From: Klebsiella grimontii
GTDB lineage: Bacteria; Pseudomonadota; Gammaproteobacteria; Enterobacterales; Enterobacteriaceae
Assembly (NCBI RefSeq): GCF_900200035.1
Contig: NZ_FZTC01000006.1
Location: 37,973 to 101,972 of the forward strand
Direction: 5' to 3'
DNA: 64,000 nucleotides
Shown here piece by piece: positions 17,463-25,977 of this stretch (its first letter is position 1; every line of letters starts with the position of its first letter). Below the pieces are notes generated by a model that searched no databases, had not been told where the DNA came from, and saw only the letters and a list, made by a program, of their open reading frames with translations. Position numbers and translations under genes: made by a program.

Positions 17463-18170
17463 ATGAAAAAACAATACCTCTGTGGACTATTTTTAGCAGC
17501 AAGTTTTTCCTCGCACGCCACCTATATTGATTACCGGCATGAGTGGCTGGGCGATCAGCATAAACAAGAAGATCGTATCAAAATGGGGCATTCTTTAAAT
17601 AACGGTATTTACTTTAGCGTTGAGGGGAAGTGGGAGAGTAAACAGGGCGGCTTCTGGGATAATCTCTCCTCAAAAGGGAACGAATTTGAACTTGGCTACA
17701 AATATAAGCTACTGGACAATCTCTCCATTACTCCCTCGTTTGCGCTGGATTCGGGGGAACGCGATACGGCATACAAGTTTAGTGTGAAGAGCGTCTATAA
17801 CTGGACCGATGCTTTCTCCAGCGGAGTTCGGCTGCGCTACGCTGTTCGCGACTATGAACGAGAGTATGATCCCGATAGAGCCAGCCAGCACTACTGGCAG
17901 GCAAACTTCTATCTAGGCTACCGGATTTATGACGTCTCTTTTGATTACGATTTTGAATATAAATTCGATACCGACTATCCAGCCTTACGCGGAAAAGAAA
18001 AAGATTATGTGCATAATGTGACGGTGGCCTGGAGAGGAAACAAAACCTGGGTGCCTTACGTCGAATTAGGGTATGTTTCATATGATGATGGTTCATATGT
18101 AAAAGATGGCAAAACTTATCGTGATGCCTGGGAGATGCGTTATCGCGTAGGTATTACCTACAACTTCTAA
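17463..18170 (+). CDS. KdgM/OmpL-type outer-membrane porin
   Basis: A 235-residue outer-membrane beta-barrel protein of the oligogalacturonate-specific porin family (KdgM, NanC, OmpL). The start at 17463 gives a standard signal peptide, MKKQYLCGLFLAASFSSHA, cut before TYIDYRHEW; in-frame ATG 17454 would spoil it. The mature part has alternating aromatic strands and ends in the barrel signature RVGITYNF with C-terminal phenylalanine. Members of the family make narrow 12-strand channels for acidic oligosaccharides. Base composition is clearly lower in GC than the flanking rha and cpx genes, hinting at transfer. It probably admits the substrate of the adjacent phosphoesterase and PTS. Specificity is inferred from family and context. 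Confidence 0.88.
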   Translation: MKKQYLCGLFLAASFSSHATYIDYRHEWLGDQHKQEDRIKMGHSLNNGIYFSVEGKWESKQGGFWDNLSSKGNEFELGYKYKLLDNLSITPSFALDSGERDTAYKFSVKSVYNWTDAFSSGVRLRYAVRDYEREYDPDRASQHYWQANFYLGYRIYDVSFDYDFEYKFDTDYPALRGKEKDYVHNVTVAWRGNKTWVPYVELGYVSYDDGSYVKDGKTYRDAWEMRYRVGITYNF

Positions 18171-18199
18171 TTATTTTTATCTAAAAATAAGGAGATGCA

Positions 18200-20287
18200 A
18201 TGAGAGTAATTTCCATTGCTGGAGTAGCGGCGTTTTTTCTCTGTACGCACGCGGCTATGGCTACAGAAAATTATCAATACCGTGTCGCATTTATGCCGGA
18301 TATCCATTTTCATGACGTGTACGGCGAATTTCAGGACGGCGCATTTAGCGGGCTGAAGAATAGCAAGAGCGGGCAGAATGCGATGATTCGCACCATGTAT
18401 GCGCAGCTTACGTCAACGCGATTATTTAATGAAAACTACTTTGCCCTGCGCGCGGCGCTGGATGACGCCGGGAAAAAGGGGATAAAACTGATCGCGCTGC
18501 CCGGAGACTTTAGCGACGATGGACAGTCTGTGCATATTCGCGGACTGGTGACCCTGCTGAAGGAGTATGAGCAAAAATATGCCATGCGATTCTTTGCAAC
18601 GCCGGGTAATCACGACCCGAACCGACCCTTTGATTTACCTGATGGGGAAGAGGATTTCTTAGGGCAGGGAGGGAAAACGCAGCGGATTTTTAGTTTTGGC
18701 GCCAAAGAGTGTACAGGCTATCAGGGGAAAACCGCACTTATTCCAACAGGTGCGGAATTGCCGACTATCTGTAGCGAGGAGATGGTAAGCCGCGGCTATG
18801 AGTACATTATGCAAATGATGGCGCCGTTCGGTATCGATCCGCAGCCTGAAGATATCTATTGGGAAACGCCTTACTCATCCTATGGGCAGCAGGATTACAC
18901 GTTTGACAAAGCCAAACAGGCCAGCGACTTCCGCCAGCGGCAGTATGAGATTTGCGCCCAGGGAACCGGCGGTGCATATCGGCAACCGGATTATGGCCCC
19001 TGTTTTACTGTCGCTGATAGCAGCTATCTCGTTGAGCCGATACCGGGTCTATGGCTGTTGGCCGTTGATGCGAATGTCTACGTGCCGCGCGAGGATGCGG
19101 ATCTGACGAATCCGCAGTCTGCTAAAAACTTCGCGGGTTCAGGTGACGCAGGCTACAACAAAATGCTCACTCACAAGCAGCAGGTGGTGGCGTGGATGAC
19201 GTCCGTTGCCATGCGGGCAAAAGAGCAGAAAAAGACGCTGATCACCTTTAGCCACTTCCCGATGGTCGAATTCGATAACGGTGCTGCTGGCGATCTGGAG
19301 TCCATCTTTGGCGAAGGTAAATTTCAGTTGAAGAGGGCCCCGAAAGAGGATACCAGTCATGCGTTAGCGAAGACGGGTATTGGCGTACACGTAGGCGGAC
19401 ATATGCACTTTAACGATACCGGCGTGCGTAAATATCCTGACGGTAGCCTGCTATTTAATATTCAGGCGCCTTCCATGGCGGCCTACGTTCCGGCGTATAA
19501 AATCCTCAATTTCTCTAATCGGAGCGAGATTGATGTTCAGACCGTTATCCTGGACAGCGTGCCGCGCTTTAATGAGCTTTTTGAACACTACCAGCAAGAG
19601 TGGGAGCATCTGAAAGCCACAGGTTCTCCGCACCTCTGGAACAAAGCGGTGCTAAGCGCGAAGGATTATTATGACTTTACCAATTGGCATATCACCGAAC
19701 TTACCCGGCTGCGTTTTATTCCCGAAGAGTGGCCATGTGAAATTCGTCAGATGCTTTTTAGCCTGAACGGTGCGGAAATGTTGACGCTGAGTCAGTTGAG
19801 CAGCCATACCTCTTACCATGATGTTCTGACCGTCCCGATGAGCAGCGATCGTGCCGTTTGCGCTAAAGGAGATGCACCGCCTGTTAGGGCTATCGGGCAA
19901 ATTTATCTGCAAAAGAATGCCGCAGCATGGCAGCTTGCGCAGCAAAAAGCCCAGGCTTTGGCCCAGGATGCTGGTATGACGCTGGATCAGTTCGCCTCAT
20001 GGAATGGCTTTGATTTGGCAGTGGATTTTTATCGTCTGCGCAATGCCGATGAGCTGGCGCTGCGCGATATTTCCGCACAACGCTTACGCGAATATCAGCT
20101 GTTGACTCGCACCCTGGCGCAGTCGTTACCTGCTGAGGCCTCGGCGCTGACGGCGGATAGCGGCTTCGAAGCCATCTTCCGCCTGCGCTTTGGCAGCATT
20201 TTTAGCGTGATAGATAAATATCTGCGGGGTAACCCCTCACGAAATTTCCATCTGAATAGCGAAACGGGTGAAATCTCCGCGCGTTAA
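18200..20287 (+). CDS. Secreted calcineurin-like metallophosphoesterase
   Basis: A 695-residue protein with a signal peptide (MRVISIAGVAAFFLCTHAAMA, about residues 1-21) and the full set of calcineurin-like phosphoesterase motifs: MPDIHFHD (about 34), LPGDFSDDG (about 100), TPGNHDPN (about 134), FSHFPMVE (about 350) and GGHMHFND (about 397). It should therefore be an active two-metal periplasmic phosphomono- or diesterase. Roughly 280 further C-terminal residues are not recognised. It follows the porin gene by 29 bp and AAGGAG precedes the ATG. In context it may strip phosphate or a phosphodiester from an incoming glycan before PTS uptake. Closest known function unclear; the substrate is not deduced. 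Confidence 0.88.
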   Translation: MRVISIAGVAAFFLCTHAAMATENYQYRVAFMPDIHFHDVYGEFQDGAFSGLKNSKSGQNAMIRTMYAQLTSTRLFNENYFALRAALDDAGKKGIKLIALPGDFSDDGQSVHIRGLVTLLKEYEQKYAMRFFATPGNHDPNRPFDLPDGEEDFLGQGGKTQRIFSFGAKECTGYQGKTALIPTGAELPTICSEEMVSRGYEYIMQMMAPFGIDPQPEDIYWETPYSSYGQQDYTFDKAKQASDFRQRQYEICAQGTGGAYRQPDYGPCFTVADSSYLVEPIPGLWLLAVDANVYVPREDADLTNPQSAKNFAGSGDAGYNKMLTHKQQVVAWMTSVAMRAKEQKKTLITFSHFPMVEFDNGAAGDLESIFGEGKFQLKRAPKEDTSHALAKTGIGVHVGGHMHFNDTGVRKYPDGSLLFNIQAPSMAAYVPAYKILNFSNRSEIDVQTVILDSVPRFNELFEHYQQEWEHLKATGSPHLWNKAVLSAKDYYDFTNWHITELTRLRFIPEEWPCEIRQMLFSLNGAEMLTLSQLSSHTSYHDVLTVPMSSDRAVCAKGDAPPVRAIGQIYLQKNAAAWQLAQQKAQALAQDAGMTLDQFASWNGFDLAVDFYRLRNADELALRDISAQRLREYQLLTRTLAQSLPAEASALTADSGFEAIFRLRFGSIFSVIDKYLRGNPSRNFHLNSETGEISAR

Positions 20288-20293
20288 AACCCT

Positions 20294-20317
20294 GCCCCTG
20301 CCCGATACGGCAGGGGC
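20294..20317. terminator. Hairpin between the phosphoesterase gene and rhaT
   Basis: GCCCCTGCC at 20294-20302 pairs perfectly with GGCAGGGGC at 20309-20317, between convergent genes. There is no strong T-run, so termination strength is uncertain. It probably serves both directions. Confidence 0.6.
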
Positions 20318-20322
20318 GTAAA

Positions 20323-21357
20323 TTAGTTTGCCATCCCCAGGCCAACGATATTGGCGGCGATAATAATCACTACGCAGCCGAGGCTGAGTACGCCTACCGG
20401 GCGACGACCAGCGTTGTTCCACTCTTTGAGTATCAGACCGACCAGGCCACCGCACAGCACATAGAAGCTCATATGCAGCATCCAGCTCATGTAGTCGTAC
20501 TGCGCTGGAATACTGGCGTGTCCCCAGGCGTAGAAGAAGAACTGGAGATACCACATCAGGCCGCCGAGGGCGGAAAGCAGGATATTGCTGATGATGAGCG
20601 GTTTTGCCAGCGAGAAGTCGGCTTTTATCGACAGATCTTTCACTTTTGCCAGACGGATAAAGCAGAAGCCGAGGTTAACCAGCGCGCCGCCGCCCATGAT
20701 CACCACATAGCTTGGCAGCGCGGTGTAAAGCGGGTCGACGCCGAGCGCGGCGGCGGCTTCATGCATCGGCTTGGCGGCGTTCATGGCAAACGACATACCG
20801 GCCGAGAAGATGCCGCACATCACCGCCAGGACCAGCCCCTTTTTCAGGTTGAAGTCTTCGGCTTTGATACCCATTTTGCGCTCTTTCAGCTGGCCGGCGC
20901 GGGTGACGATACCCACGCCAATGACCGCCACCAGCACGCCGAGCAGCGTCATCTGACCGCCTTTAGTGTTAATGAGAACATCAAACTGACCGTTAAGAAT
21001 CGGGGTCATAAGCGTGCCGACAATCAGCGTGATACCAATGGCGATGCCGATCCCCATCGACATGCCGAGGTAGCGCATCGTCAGGCCGTAGTTGATATTA
21101 CCGATACCCCACATGGCGCCGAACAGGAAAACGGGCAGCAGAGTGGAGGCGTTAAAAGAACCGTAATAGGCCCAGAAATCGGGCAGCAGCATGGCGCTGA
21201 TGGCCCAGGGGAGGATCAGCCAGGAGACAATACCGCCGATAGACCACATGGTTTCCCAGGACCAATGTTTAACTTTCTTGAACGGGGCATAGAAACAGGC
21301 TGCACTGGCCGCACCTATCAAATGCCAAAAAATACCCATCGTAATCGCGTGATTCAT
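20323..21357 (-). CDS. rhaT: L-rhamnose-proton symporter
   Basis: A 344-residue inner-membrane transporter of the drug/metabolite superfamily, with about ten membrane segments, carrying L-rhamnose with protons. It is nearly identical to E. coli RhaT ([52 protein letters not shown]). The ATG at 21357 is chosen over 21372 because GAGGAT lies at the right distance and the homologue starts the same way. In E. coli it directly follows rhaSR convergently; here the PTS/mannosidase cluster lies between. It is a second rhamnose route beside the ABC transporter at 1-4221. Confidence 0.97.
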   Translation of the reverse strand: MNHAITMGIFWHLIGAASAACFYAPFKKVKHWSWETMWSIGGIVSWLILPWAISAMLLPDFWAYYGSFNASTLLPVFLFGAMWGIGNINYGLTMRYLGMSMGIGIAIGITLIVGTLMTPILNGQFDVLINTKGGQMTLLGVLVAVIGVGIVTRAGQLKERKMGIKAEDFNLKKGLVLAVMCGIFSAGMSFAMNAAKPMHEAAAALGVDPLYTALPSYVVIMGGGALVNLGFCFIRLAKVKDLSIKADFSLAKPLIISNILLSALGGLMWYLQFFFYAWGHASIPAQYDYMSWMLHMSFYVLCGGLVGLILKEWNNAGRRPVGVLSLGCVVIIIAANIVGLGMAN

Positions 21358-21648
21358 TGATTTTATCCTCATCTATTTTTTATCGGATAAATCTTCTTCC
21401 GACCCGATGAGTGTAAAAATCGGTCAGTTTTTCCGCCTTTAAGCTGTTGCCACCGGAAGCCTGAACCTGGCAACCAAAAACTTAATTAGTTGTTCTGTAT
21501 CACAAAATGACATCTATCACCCCTTGTTATAACCTTATTAAAAATACGGCATTGATAAGCGTTTTCAATATCATTTAATTAACTATAATGAACCAACTGC
21601 TTACGCGGCATTAACACTTTCCGCCGCTCGACAATAATGGAGATGATT
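21358..21648. promoter_or_regulatory. rhaT-sodA divergent promoter region
   Basis: This 291-bp gap separates divergent rhaT and sodA. The sodA side (about 21551-21636) keeps the E. coli layout: AT-rich GATAAGCGTTTTCAATATCATTTAATTA overlaps a promoter with -10 TATAAT at 21584-21589, in the area where Fur, ArcA, Fnr and SoxS act in E. coli. On the rhaT side a CRP-like TGTATCACAAAATGACA lies near 21496. Motifs are seen; regulators are inferred from E. coli. Confidence 0.65.
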
Positions 21649-22269
21649 ATGAGTTACACACTGCCTGCCCTGCCGTACGCTTATGACGCCCTGGAACCGC
21701 ATTTTGACAAGCAGACGATGGAAATCCATCACACTAAACACCACCAGACCTACGTGAACAACGCCAACGCTGCGCTGGAAAGCCTGCCTGAATTCGCGAG
21801 CCTGTCCGCAGAAGAGCTGATTACCAAACTGGATCAGCTGCCAGCAGACAAAAAAACCGTTCTGCGTAACAACGCCGGCGGCCACGCTAACCACAGCCTG
21901 TTCTGGAAAGGCCTGAAAACCGGTACCACTCTGCAGGGCGACCTGAAAGCGGCTATCGAACGCGATTTCGGTTCCGTTGACAACTTCAAAGCGGAATTTG
22001 AAAAAGCGGCGGCGACCCGTTTCGGCTCCGGCTGGGCGTGGCTGGTGCTGAAAGGCGACAAGCTGGCGGTGGTTTCTACCGCTAACCAGGACTCCCCGCT
22101 GATGGGTGAAGCTATCTCCGGCGCTTCCGGCTTCCCGATTATCGGCCTGGACGTGTGGGAACACGCTTACTACCTGAAATTCCAGAACCGTCGCCCGGAC
22201 TACATCAAAGCGTTCTGGGACGTGGTGAACTGGGACGAAGCCGCAGCGCGTTTTGCCGCCAAAAAATAA
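21649..22269 (+). CDS. sodA: Superoxide dismutase (Mn)
   Basis: A 206-residue cytoplasmic manganese superoxide dismutase converting superoxide to oxygen and hydrogen peroxide. Metal ligands are visible at the usual places: H27 in [13 protein letters not shown]82 in [12 protein letters not shown], and D168/H172 in [12 protein letters not shown]. The start at 21649, with GGAG upstream, gives [19 protein letters not shown] as in E. coli, rather than the in-frame ATG at 21637. Oxidative-stress and iron control is expected from the upstream region. A terminator follows at 22293. In E. coli kdgT comes next; it is absent here. Confidence 0.98.
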   Translation: MSYTLPALPYAYDALEPHFDKQTMEIHHTKHHQTYVNNANAALESLPEFASLSAEELITKLDQLPADKKTVLRNNAGGHANHSLFWKGLKTGTTLQGDLKAAIERDFGSVDNFKAEFEKAAATRFGSGWAWLVLKGDKLAVVSTANQDSPLMGEAISGASGFPIIGLDVWEHAYYLKFQNRRPDYIKAFWDVVNWDEAAARFAAKK

Positions 22270-22292
22270 GGTTGCATTGTGCTGAGCGAGAA

Positions 22293-22317
22293 GCGAGTCT
22301 GATGACTCGCTTTTTTT
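22293..22317 (+). terminator. sodA terminator
   Basis: GCGAGTC at 22293-22299, loop TGAT, GACTCGC at 22304-22310, then seven T residues. A classic Rho-independent terminator between sodA and yiiM. Confidence 0.92.
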
Positions 22318-22340
22318 ATATCCGCAGCAAAGGAGCAGCG

Positions 22341-23015
22341 ATGCACTATCCGGTGAATGTCTTTGTGGGCAAGGTAAGGGATTACGACGGCAGCCGTCCA
22401 AGCGCCATCGGGAAAGTCCAGGTCGATGGTGAACTGACCCTCGGCGATTTGGGGCTGGAGGGCGATGAGCAGGCCGAGAAGAAAATTCACGGCGGACCGG
22501 ACCGCGCGCTGTGCCACTATCCCCGAGAACACTACGCCCATTGGGCGCTTGAACTGCCGCAGCAGGCGGATCTTTTCTGCGCCCCGGCGTTTGGCGAGAA
22601 TCTCTCGACCGAAGGGCTGACGGAAAAAAACGTCTACATCGGCGATATCTTCCGCTGGGGAGAGGCGCTGATCCAAGTGACGCAGCCGCGCTCTCCGTGC
22701 TTCAAGCTCAACTATCATTTTGCCGTCAGCGATATGGCCCAGCTTATGCAGAACAGCGGCAAAACCGGCTGGCTGTATCGGGTGGTGGCGGGCGGGCAGG
22801 TCTCCAGCGATGCGCCGCTGGCGCTGGTATCCCGGCTTAGCGACGTCAGCGTTCACGAAGCGGGGGCTATCGCCTGGCAGATGCCGTTTGATGATGACCA
22901 GTACCGCCGTTTACTTTCCGCGGCGGGGCTGTCGGTAAGCTGGAGCAGAACGATGCAGAAGCGGCGTTTAAGCGGGCAGATCGAGAATAATTCGCGGAGA
23001 TTGTGGGGAAAGTAG
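22341..23015 (+). CDS. yiiM: MOSC-domain protein YiiM
   Basis: A 224-residue MOSC-domain protein. E. coli YiiM binds molybdenum cofactor and reduces N-hydroxylated bases such as 6-hydroxylaminopurine. The start at 22341 has AGGAG upstream. The MOSC core is visible as QVDGELTLGDLGLEGDEQAEKKIHGGPDRALCHYPREHY, quoted here only as the segment at about residues 27-66, and the probable cofactor-ligand cysteine is in QPRSPCFKLNYHF (about 121). A C-terminal three-helix part follows. It is monocistronic between the sodA terminator and the 3' end of cpxA. Its order after sodA matches E. coli except for the missing kdgT. Confidence 0.94.
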   Translation: MHYPVNVFVGKVRDYDGSRPSAIGKVQVDGELTLGDLGLEGDEQAEKKIHGGPDRALCHYPREHYAHWALELPQQADLFCAPAFGENLSTEGLTEKNVYIGDIFRWGEALIQVTQPRSPCFKLNYHFAVSDMAQLMQNSGKTGWLYRVVAGGQVSSDAPLALVSRLSDVSVHEAGAIAWQMPFDDDQYRRLLSAAGLSVSWSRTMQKRRLSGQIENNSRRLWGK

Positions 23016-23106
23016 CGCTTCCGTGCGCGTTTTCGTATGGCGGCGCGTTGCGCCTTATCCGGGCTACCCGTTTCGAATCCGGCCTGGCGAAGCGCAGGCC
23101 GGGGGA
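23016..23106. repeat. REP-like element between yiiM and cpxA
   Basis: The gap between the convergent genes contains GGCGGCGCGTTGCGCCTTATCCGG (about 23040-23063) and GGCCTGGCGAAGCGCAGGCC (about 23082-23101), both self-complementary. These are typical enterobacterial REP/BIME motifs and may act as mRNA 3'-end stabilisers. Confidence 0.65.
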
Positions 23107-24480
23107 TCAGGTGCGCTTGTACAGCGGCAGCCAGAGGGTTAAACGCAGACCGCCCAGCGGGCTGTCGTCGGCTTTTACCCAACCGCGGTGCTGTTGAATC
23201 GCCGCTTCGACAATCGCCAGACCCAGGCCGGTACCGCCAGACTCGCGATCGCGCGCCTCATCGGTACGGTAGAACGGACGGAAAATCTGCTCGCGATCCT
23301 CAGGACTCACGCCCGGCCCGTCATCATCGACGTTAACCGTAATCCCGTCTTTATCCACCGAGAAGCTCACTGAAATTTTGGTATGCGAGTAGCGCAGCGC
23401 GTTGCGCACGATATTCTCCAGCGCGCTTTCCAGCGCATTGGGGTTACCGTACAGCGGCCAGGGCCCCGGCGGATACTCGACGGTGAACGATTTCCCCATC
23501 TGTTCGGCTTCAAAGGCGGCGTTATCCAGCACCTCGCCCCACAGCTGGTTGGCTTTCACCGTTTCGCTGACCAGCGCGGTTTTGGCCTGATTGCGCGACA
23601 TCACCAGCAGGTCGTTGATCATGCTATCGAGCCGATGCGCTTCCATCTCAATACGCTCCAGCTCTTTACTTTCCCCGCTGCGGCGGCGCAGAAGGGCGGT
23701 GCCTAACTGCAGGCGGGTCAGCGGCGTGCGCAGCTCGTGGGAGATATCGGACAGCAGACGATGCTGGCTGGACATCATGCGCTCCAGCGCGGTCACCATC
23801 TGGTTAAAACTGGTCCCGGCGGCTAAAAATTCCTGCGGACCGGCTTCCAGCTCCGGATGCTGACGCAGGTTGCCCTGGGCGACTTCATCGGCGGCATTTT
23901 TCAGCTTACGCGCCGGTTTCGCCAGGCTCCACGCCAGCCACAGCAGCAGCGGGGCGCTGACTAACATGGTGACGATCAGCAGCAGTAACGGCCGGTCGAA
24001 CAGCAGATTGATGAAGTCAGATTGCGACGTGTTGGCAGGGCGAATCAGATAGAGCTGGTAGTTATCTTCTCCATCCCTGACGGAAAAAGGCCCGACCATT
24101 TCCAGACGACCATAGCGCTTTTTCTGCGGATGGTCGGCGTTATCCGCCTGGCCGATAAAGTTGCGGATAATCTGCATTTCGTTGCGTTCGGCACCGATAA
24201 CGCGACCTTCGCTGGTAACCAGCAGCAAACGCTGGCCCGGCGGAGCCCACTTATCGATGGCGCGAAACAGACGACGCCACCACATCAGGTCGTTTGGCGG
24301 ATCGTTCGCCAGTTCGGCCTCGACGTGTTGTTCAATCATGATGCCCTGACGTTGCTCGCTCTCCAGCAGCTCGGTCATCTGGCGCGAGTCCAGCTTGGGC
24401 AGCATCAGAACCAGCATCAACACCAGCGCCAGCGTGAGCCAGAAAATAGCGAAGATGCGTGCGGTTAAACTTCCAATCAT
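23107..24480 (-). CDS. cpxA: Envelope-stress sensor histidine kinase CpxA
   Basis: A 457-residue inner-membrane sensor kinase. One membrane segment near residues 7-29, a periplasmic sensor domain to about 163, a second membrane segment near 164-185, HAMP, then the phosphoacceptor H-box LLSDISHELRTPLTRLQ (His about 248) and ATPase boxes ENIVRNALRYS (N), VDDDGPGVSPED (G1) and ESGGTGLGLAIV (G2). It phosphorylates and dephosphorylates CpxR in response to misfolded envelope proteins; CpxP restrains it. Its ATG overlaps the cpxR stop by 4 nt, so the pair is a coupled operon. Confidence 0.98.
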   Translation of the reverse strand: MIGSLTARIFAIFWLTLALVLMLVLMLPKLDSRQMTELLESEQRQGIMIEQHVEAELANDPPNDLMWWRRLFRAIDKWAPPGQRLLLVTSEGRVIGAERNEMQIIRNFIGQADNADHPQKKRYGRLEMVGPFSVRDGEDNYQLYLIRPANTSQSDFINLLFDRPLLLLIVTMLVSAPLLLWLAWSLAKPARKLKNAADEVAQGNLRQHPELEAGPQEFLAAGTSFNQMVTALERMMSSQHRLLSDISHELRTPLTRLQLGTALLRRRSGESKELERIEMEAHRLDSMINDLLVMSRNQAKTALVSETVKANQLWGEVLDNAAFEAEQMGKSFTVEYPPGPWPLYGNPNALESALENIVRNALRYSHTKISVSFSVDKDGITVNVDDDGPGVSPEDREQIFRPFYRTDEARDRESGGTGLGLAIVEAAIQQHRGWVKADDSPLGGLRLTLWLPLYKRT

Positions 24481-25175
24481 GAAGCCGATACCATCAGATA
24501 GCCGCGTCCGCGCAGGGTTTTAAACCACGGGTGGCCGTCTTTGCGCTCCGGCAGCTTGCGCCGCAGGTTGGAGATGTGCATATCGATCGCGCGGTCGAAT
24601 GGCGTCAGGCGTTTACCTAATACTTCCTGGCTCAGGTGCTCGCGCGAAACCACCTGGCCAAGATGCTGCGCCAGGAGATAGAGCAGGGTGAACTCGGTGC
24701 CGGTCAGCTCCAGGGTCAGACCATCGAAGCTGGCTTCCTGGCGACCGGGGTTAAGGCTCAGCGCATCCACTTCCAGCGTCGGTGAACCGGCTTCGGTTGT
24801 CTGCTGCTGCTCGCTCCAGTGCGACCGGCGCAGAATCGCGCGTATACGCGCCACCAGTTCGCGATCGTTGAACGGCTTAGGCAAATAATCGTCCGCGCCC
24901 AGCTCGAGGCCGAGAACGCGATCCAGCTCGCTCCCGCGGGCCGTTAGCATGATAACCGGGGTCTGGTGCGTCTGACGCAACTCTTTGAGCGTGTCGATAC
25001 CGTTTTTCTTCGGCATCATTACATCAAGCAAAAGTAAATCGATGCTGTCGTCCAGAAGGGCCAGCGCCTGTTCCCCATCATGGGCCACGAGCACATTAAA
25101 ACCTTCCATATCGAGCAGCTCTTTTAACAGGGAGGTGAGCTCCCGGTCATCATCTACTAACAGGATTTTATTCAT
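24477..25175 (-). CDS. cpxR: Envelope-stress response regulator CpxR
   Basis: A 232-residue OmpR/PhoB-family response regulator, essentially identical to E. coli CpxR. Receiver domain residues 1-120 with acidic pocket DDD (about 8-10), phosphoacceptor Asp51 in LLLLDVMMPKKNG and Lys in DDYLPKPFNDREL. A winged-helix DNA-binding domain follows about 135-232 (LTGTEFTLLYLLAQH, DMHISNLRRKLP, TLRGRGYLM). It binds GTAAA-N5-GTAAA sites, one of which lies in the 149-bp gap between it and cpxP. Confidence 0.98.
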   Translation of the reverse strand: MNKILLVDDDRELTSLLKELLDMEGFNVLVAHDGEQALALLDDSIDLLLLDVMMPKKNGIDTLKELRQTHQTPVIMLTARGSELDRVLGLELGADDYLPKPFNDRELVARIRAILRRSHWSEQQQTTEAGSPTLEVDALSLNPGRQEASFDGLTLELTGTEFTLLYLLAQHLGQVVSREHLSQEVLGKRLTPFDRAIDMHISNLRRKLPERKDGHPWFKTLRGRGYLMVSAS

Positions 25176-25230
25176 TGTTTAAATACCTCCGAGGCAGAAA
25201 TTACGTCATCAAGGCTCGCTAATCCATGAC

Positions 25231-25245
25231 TTTACGTTGTTTTAC
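25231..25245 (-). promoter_or_regulatory. CpxR operator between cpxR and cpxP
   Basis: On the minus strand the site reads GTAAA-ACAAC-GTAAA, a perfect tandem CpxR box. It is about 80 bp upstream of the cpxP start and 56 bp from the cpxR start, suited to autoactivation of both divergent promoters. A further GTAAA half-site lies at 25276-25280. Confidence 0.9.
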
Positions 25246-25324
25246 ACCCCCTGACGCATGTTTGCAGCCTGCATCGTAAACTCTCTCTCGTTGAATCGCG
25301 ACACAAACGTTTTGGGAGTATGTG

Positions 25325-25828
25325 ATGCGCAATGTTATCGCTGCCGTCATGGCCTCAACGCTGGCGCTAAGTGCATATAGCCAAGCCGCTGAAGTCGTCA
25401 CCAGCGTTAACTGGCTTCCCGGAGACGAAAGTGTCCAGCGCAGCAGCCAGAGCCATATGTTTGACGGCATAAGTTTAACTGAACAGCAACGGCAACAGTT
25501 ACGAGATCTTATGCAGCGGGCACGCCACGACAGGCCACCCGTTAATGTTAGCGAAATGGAGACAATGCATCGCCTTGTCACCGCAGAAAATTTTGATGAA
25601 AACGCTGTGCGCGCTCAGGCAGATAAGATGGCGCAGGAACAGGTTGCCCGCCAGGTCGAAATGGCAAAAGTTCGCAACCAGATGTATCACCTGCTAACGC
25701 CAGAGCAGCAAGCGGTTTTAAACGCTAAGCACCAGCAACGAATGGATCAGTTGCGTGAGGTTGCACGGATGCAAAAAGGCTCAGCGATGATGCTTTCGAG
25801 TAGTAGCAATACCCTGCAACCCCAGTAA
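25325..25828 (+). CDS. cpxP: Periplasmic Cpx adaptor CpxP
   Basis: A 167-residue periplasmic protein that inhibits CpxA and helps DegP remove misfolded proteins. Signal peptide [21 protein letters not shown], cut before AEVV. The two LTxxQ motifs of the family are present: [13 protein letters not shown] (about 57) and [12 protein letters not shown] (about 128). The ATG at 25325, with GGGAG upstream, is chosen over the GTG at 25322. It is divergent from cpxRA, and the 3' end of its mRNA carries the CpxQ sRNA. Confidence 0.96.
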   Translation: MRNVIAAVMASTLALSAYSQAAEVVTSVNWLPGDESVQRSSQSHMFDGISLTEQQRQQLRDLMQRARHDRPPVNVSEMETMHRLVTAENFDENAVRAQADKMAQEQVARQVEMAKVRNQMYHLLTPEQQAVLNAKHQQRMDQLREVARMQKGSAMMLSSSSNTLQPQ

Positions 25829-25836
25829 CAACCCTG

Positions 25837-25894
25837 TTTTCCTTGCCATAGACACCATCCCTGTCTTCCCCCACATGATGTGGGGGTTTTTTTT
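25837..25894 (+). ncRNA. cpxQ: CpxQ sRNA (cpxP 3' UTR)
   Basis: The segment after the cpxP stop starts TTTTCCTTGCCATAGACACC and ends in the cpxP terminator. It matches the sequence known from E. coli and Salmonella as the roughly 58-nt Hfq-binding RNA released by RNase E from cpxP mRNA, which represses inner-membrane protein mRNAs during Cpx stress. Identification rests on remembered near-identity; the cleavage point is inferred. Confidence 0.82.
25868..25894 (+). terminator. cpxP/CpxQ terminator
   Basis: CCCCCACA at 25868-25875, loop TGA, TGTGGGGG at 25879-25886, then eight T residues. It is very strong and doubles as the 3' end of CpxQ. Confidence 0.95.
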
Positions 25895-25977
25895 GCCCTT
25901 TATTCAGCGCCCTCCTGGCTCCCCGTCGCGGTAAAAGATCGGGTTATACTAAGCGCATCGCGAAGTAAGGAGCGTTT

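Noticed and set aside
25231..25245. Considered a MarA/SoxS box
   Set aside because: The minus-strand GTAAA-N5-GTAAA match to CpxR and its position between cpxR and cpxP are decisive.
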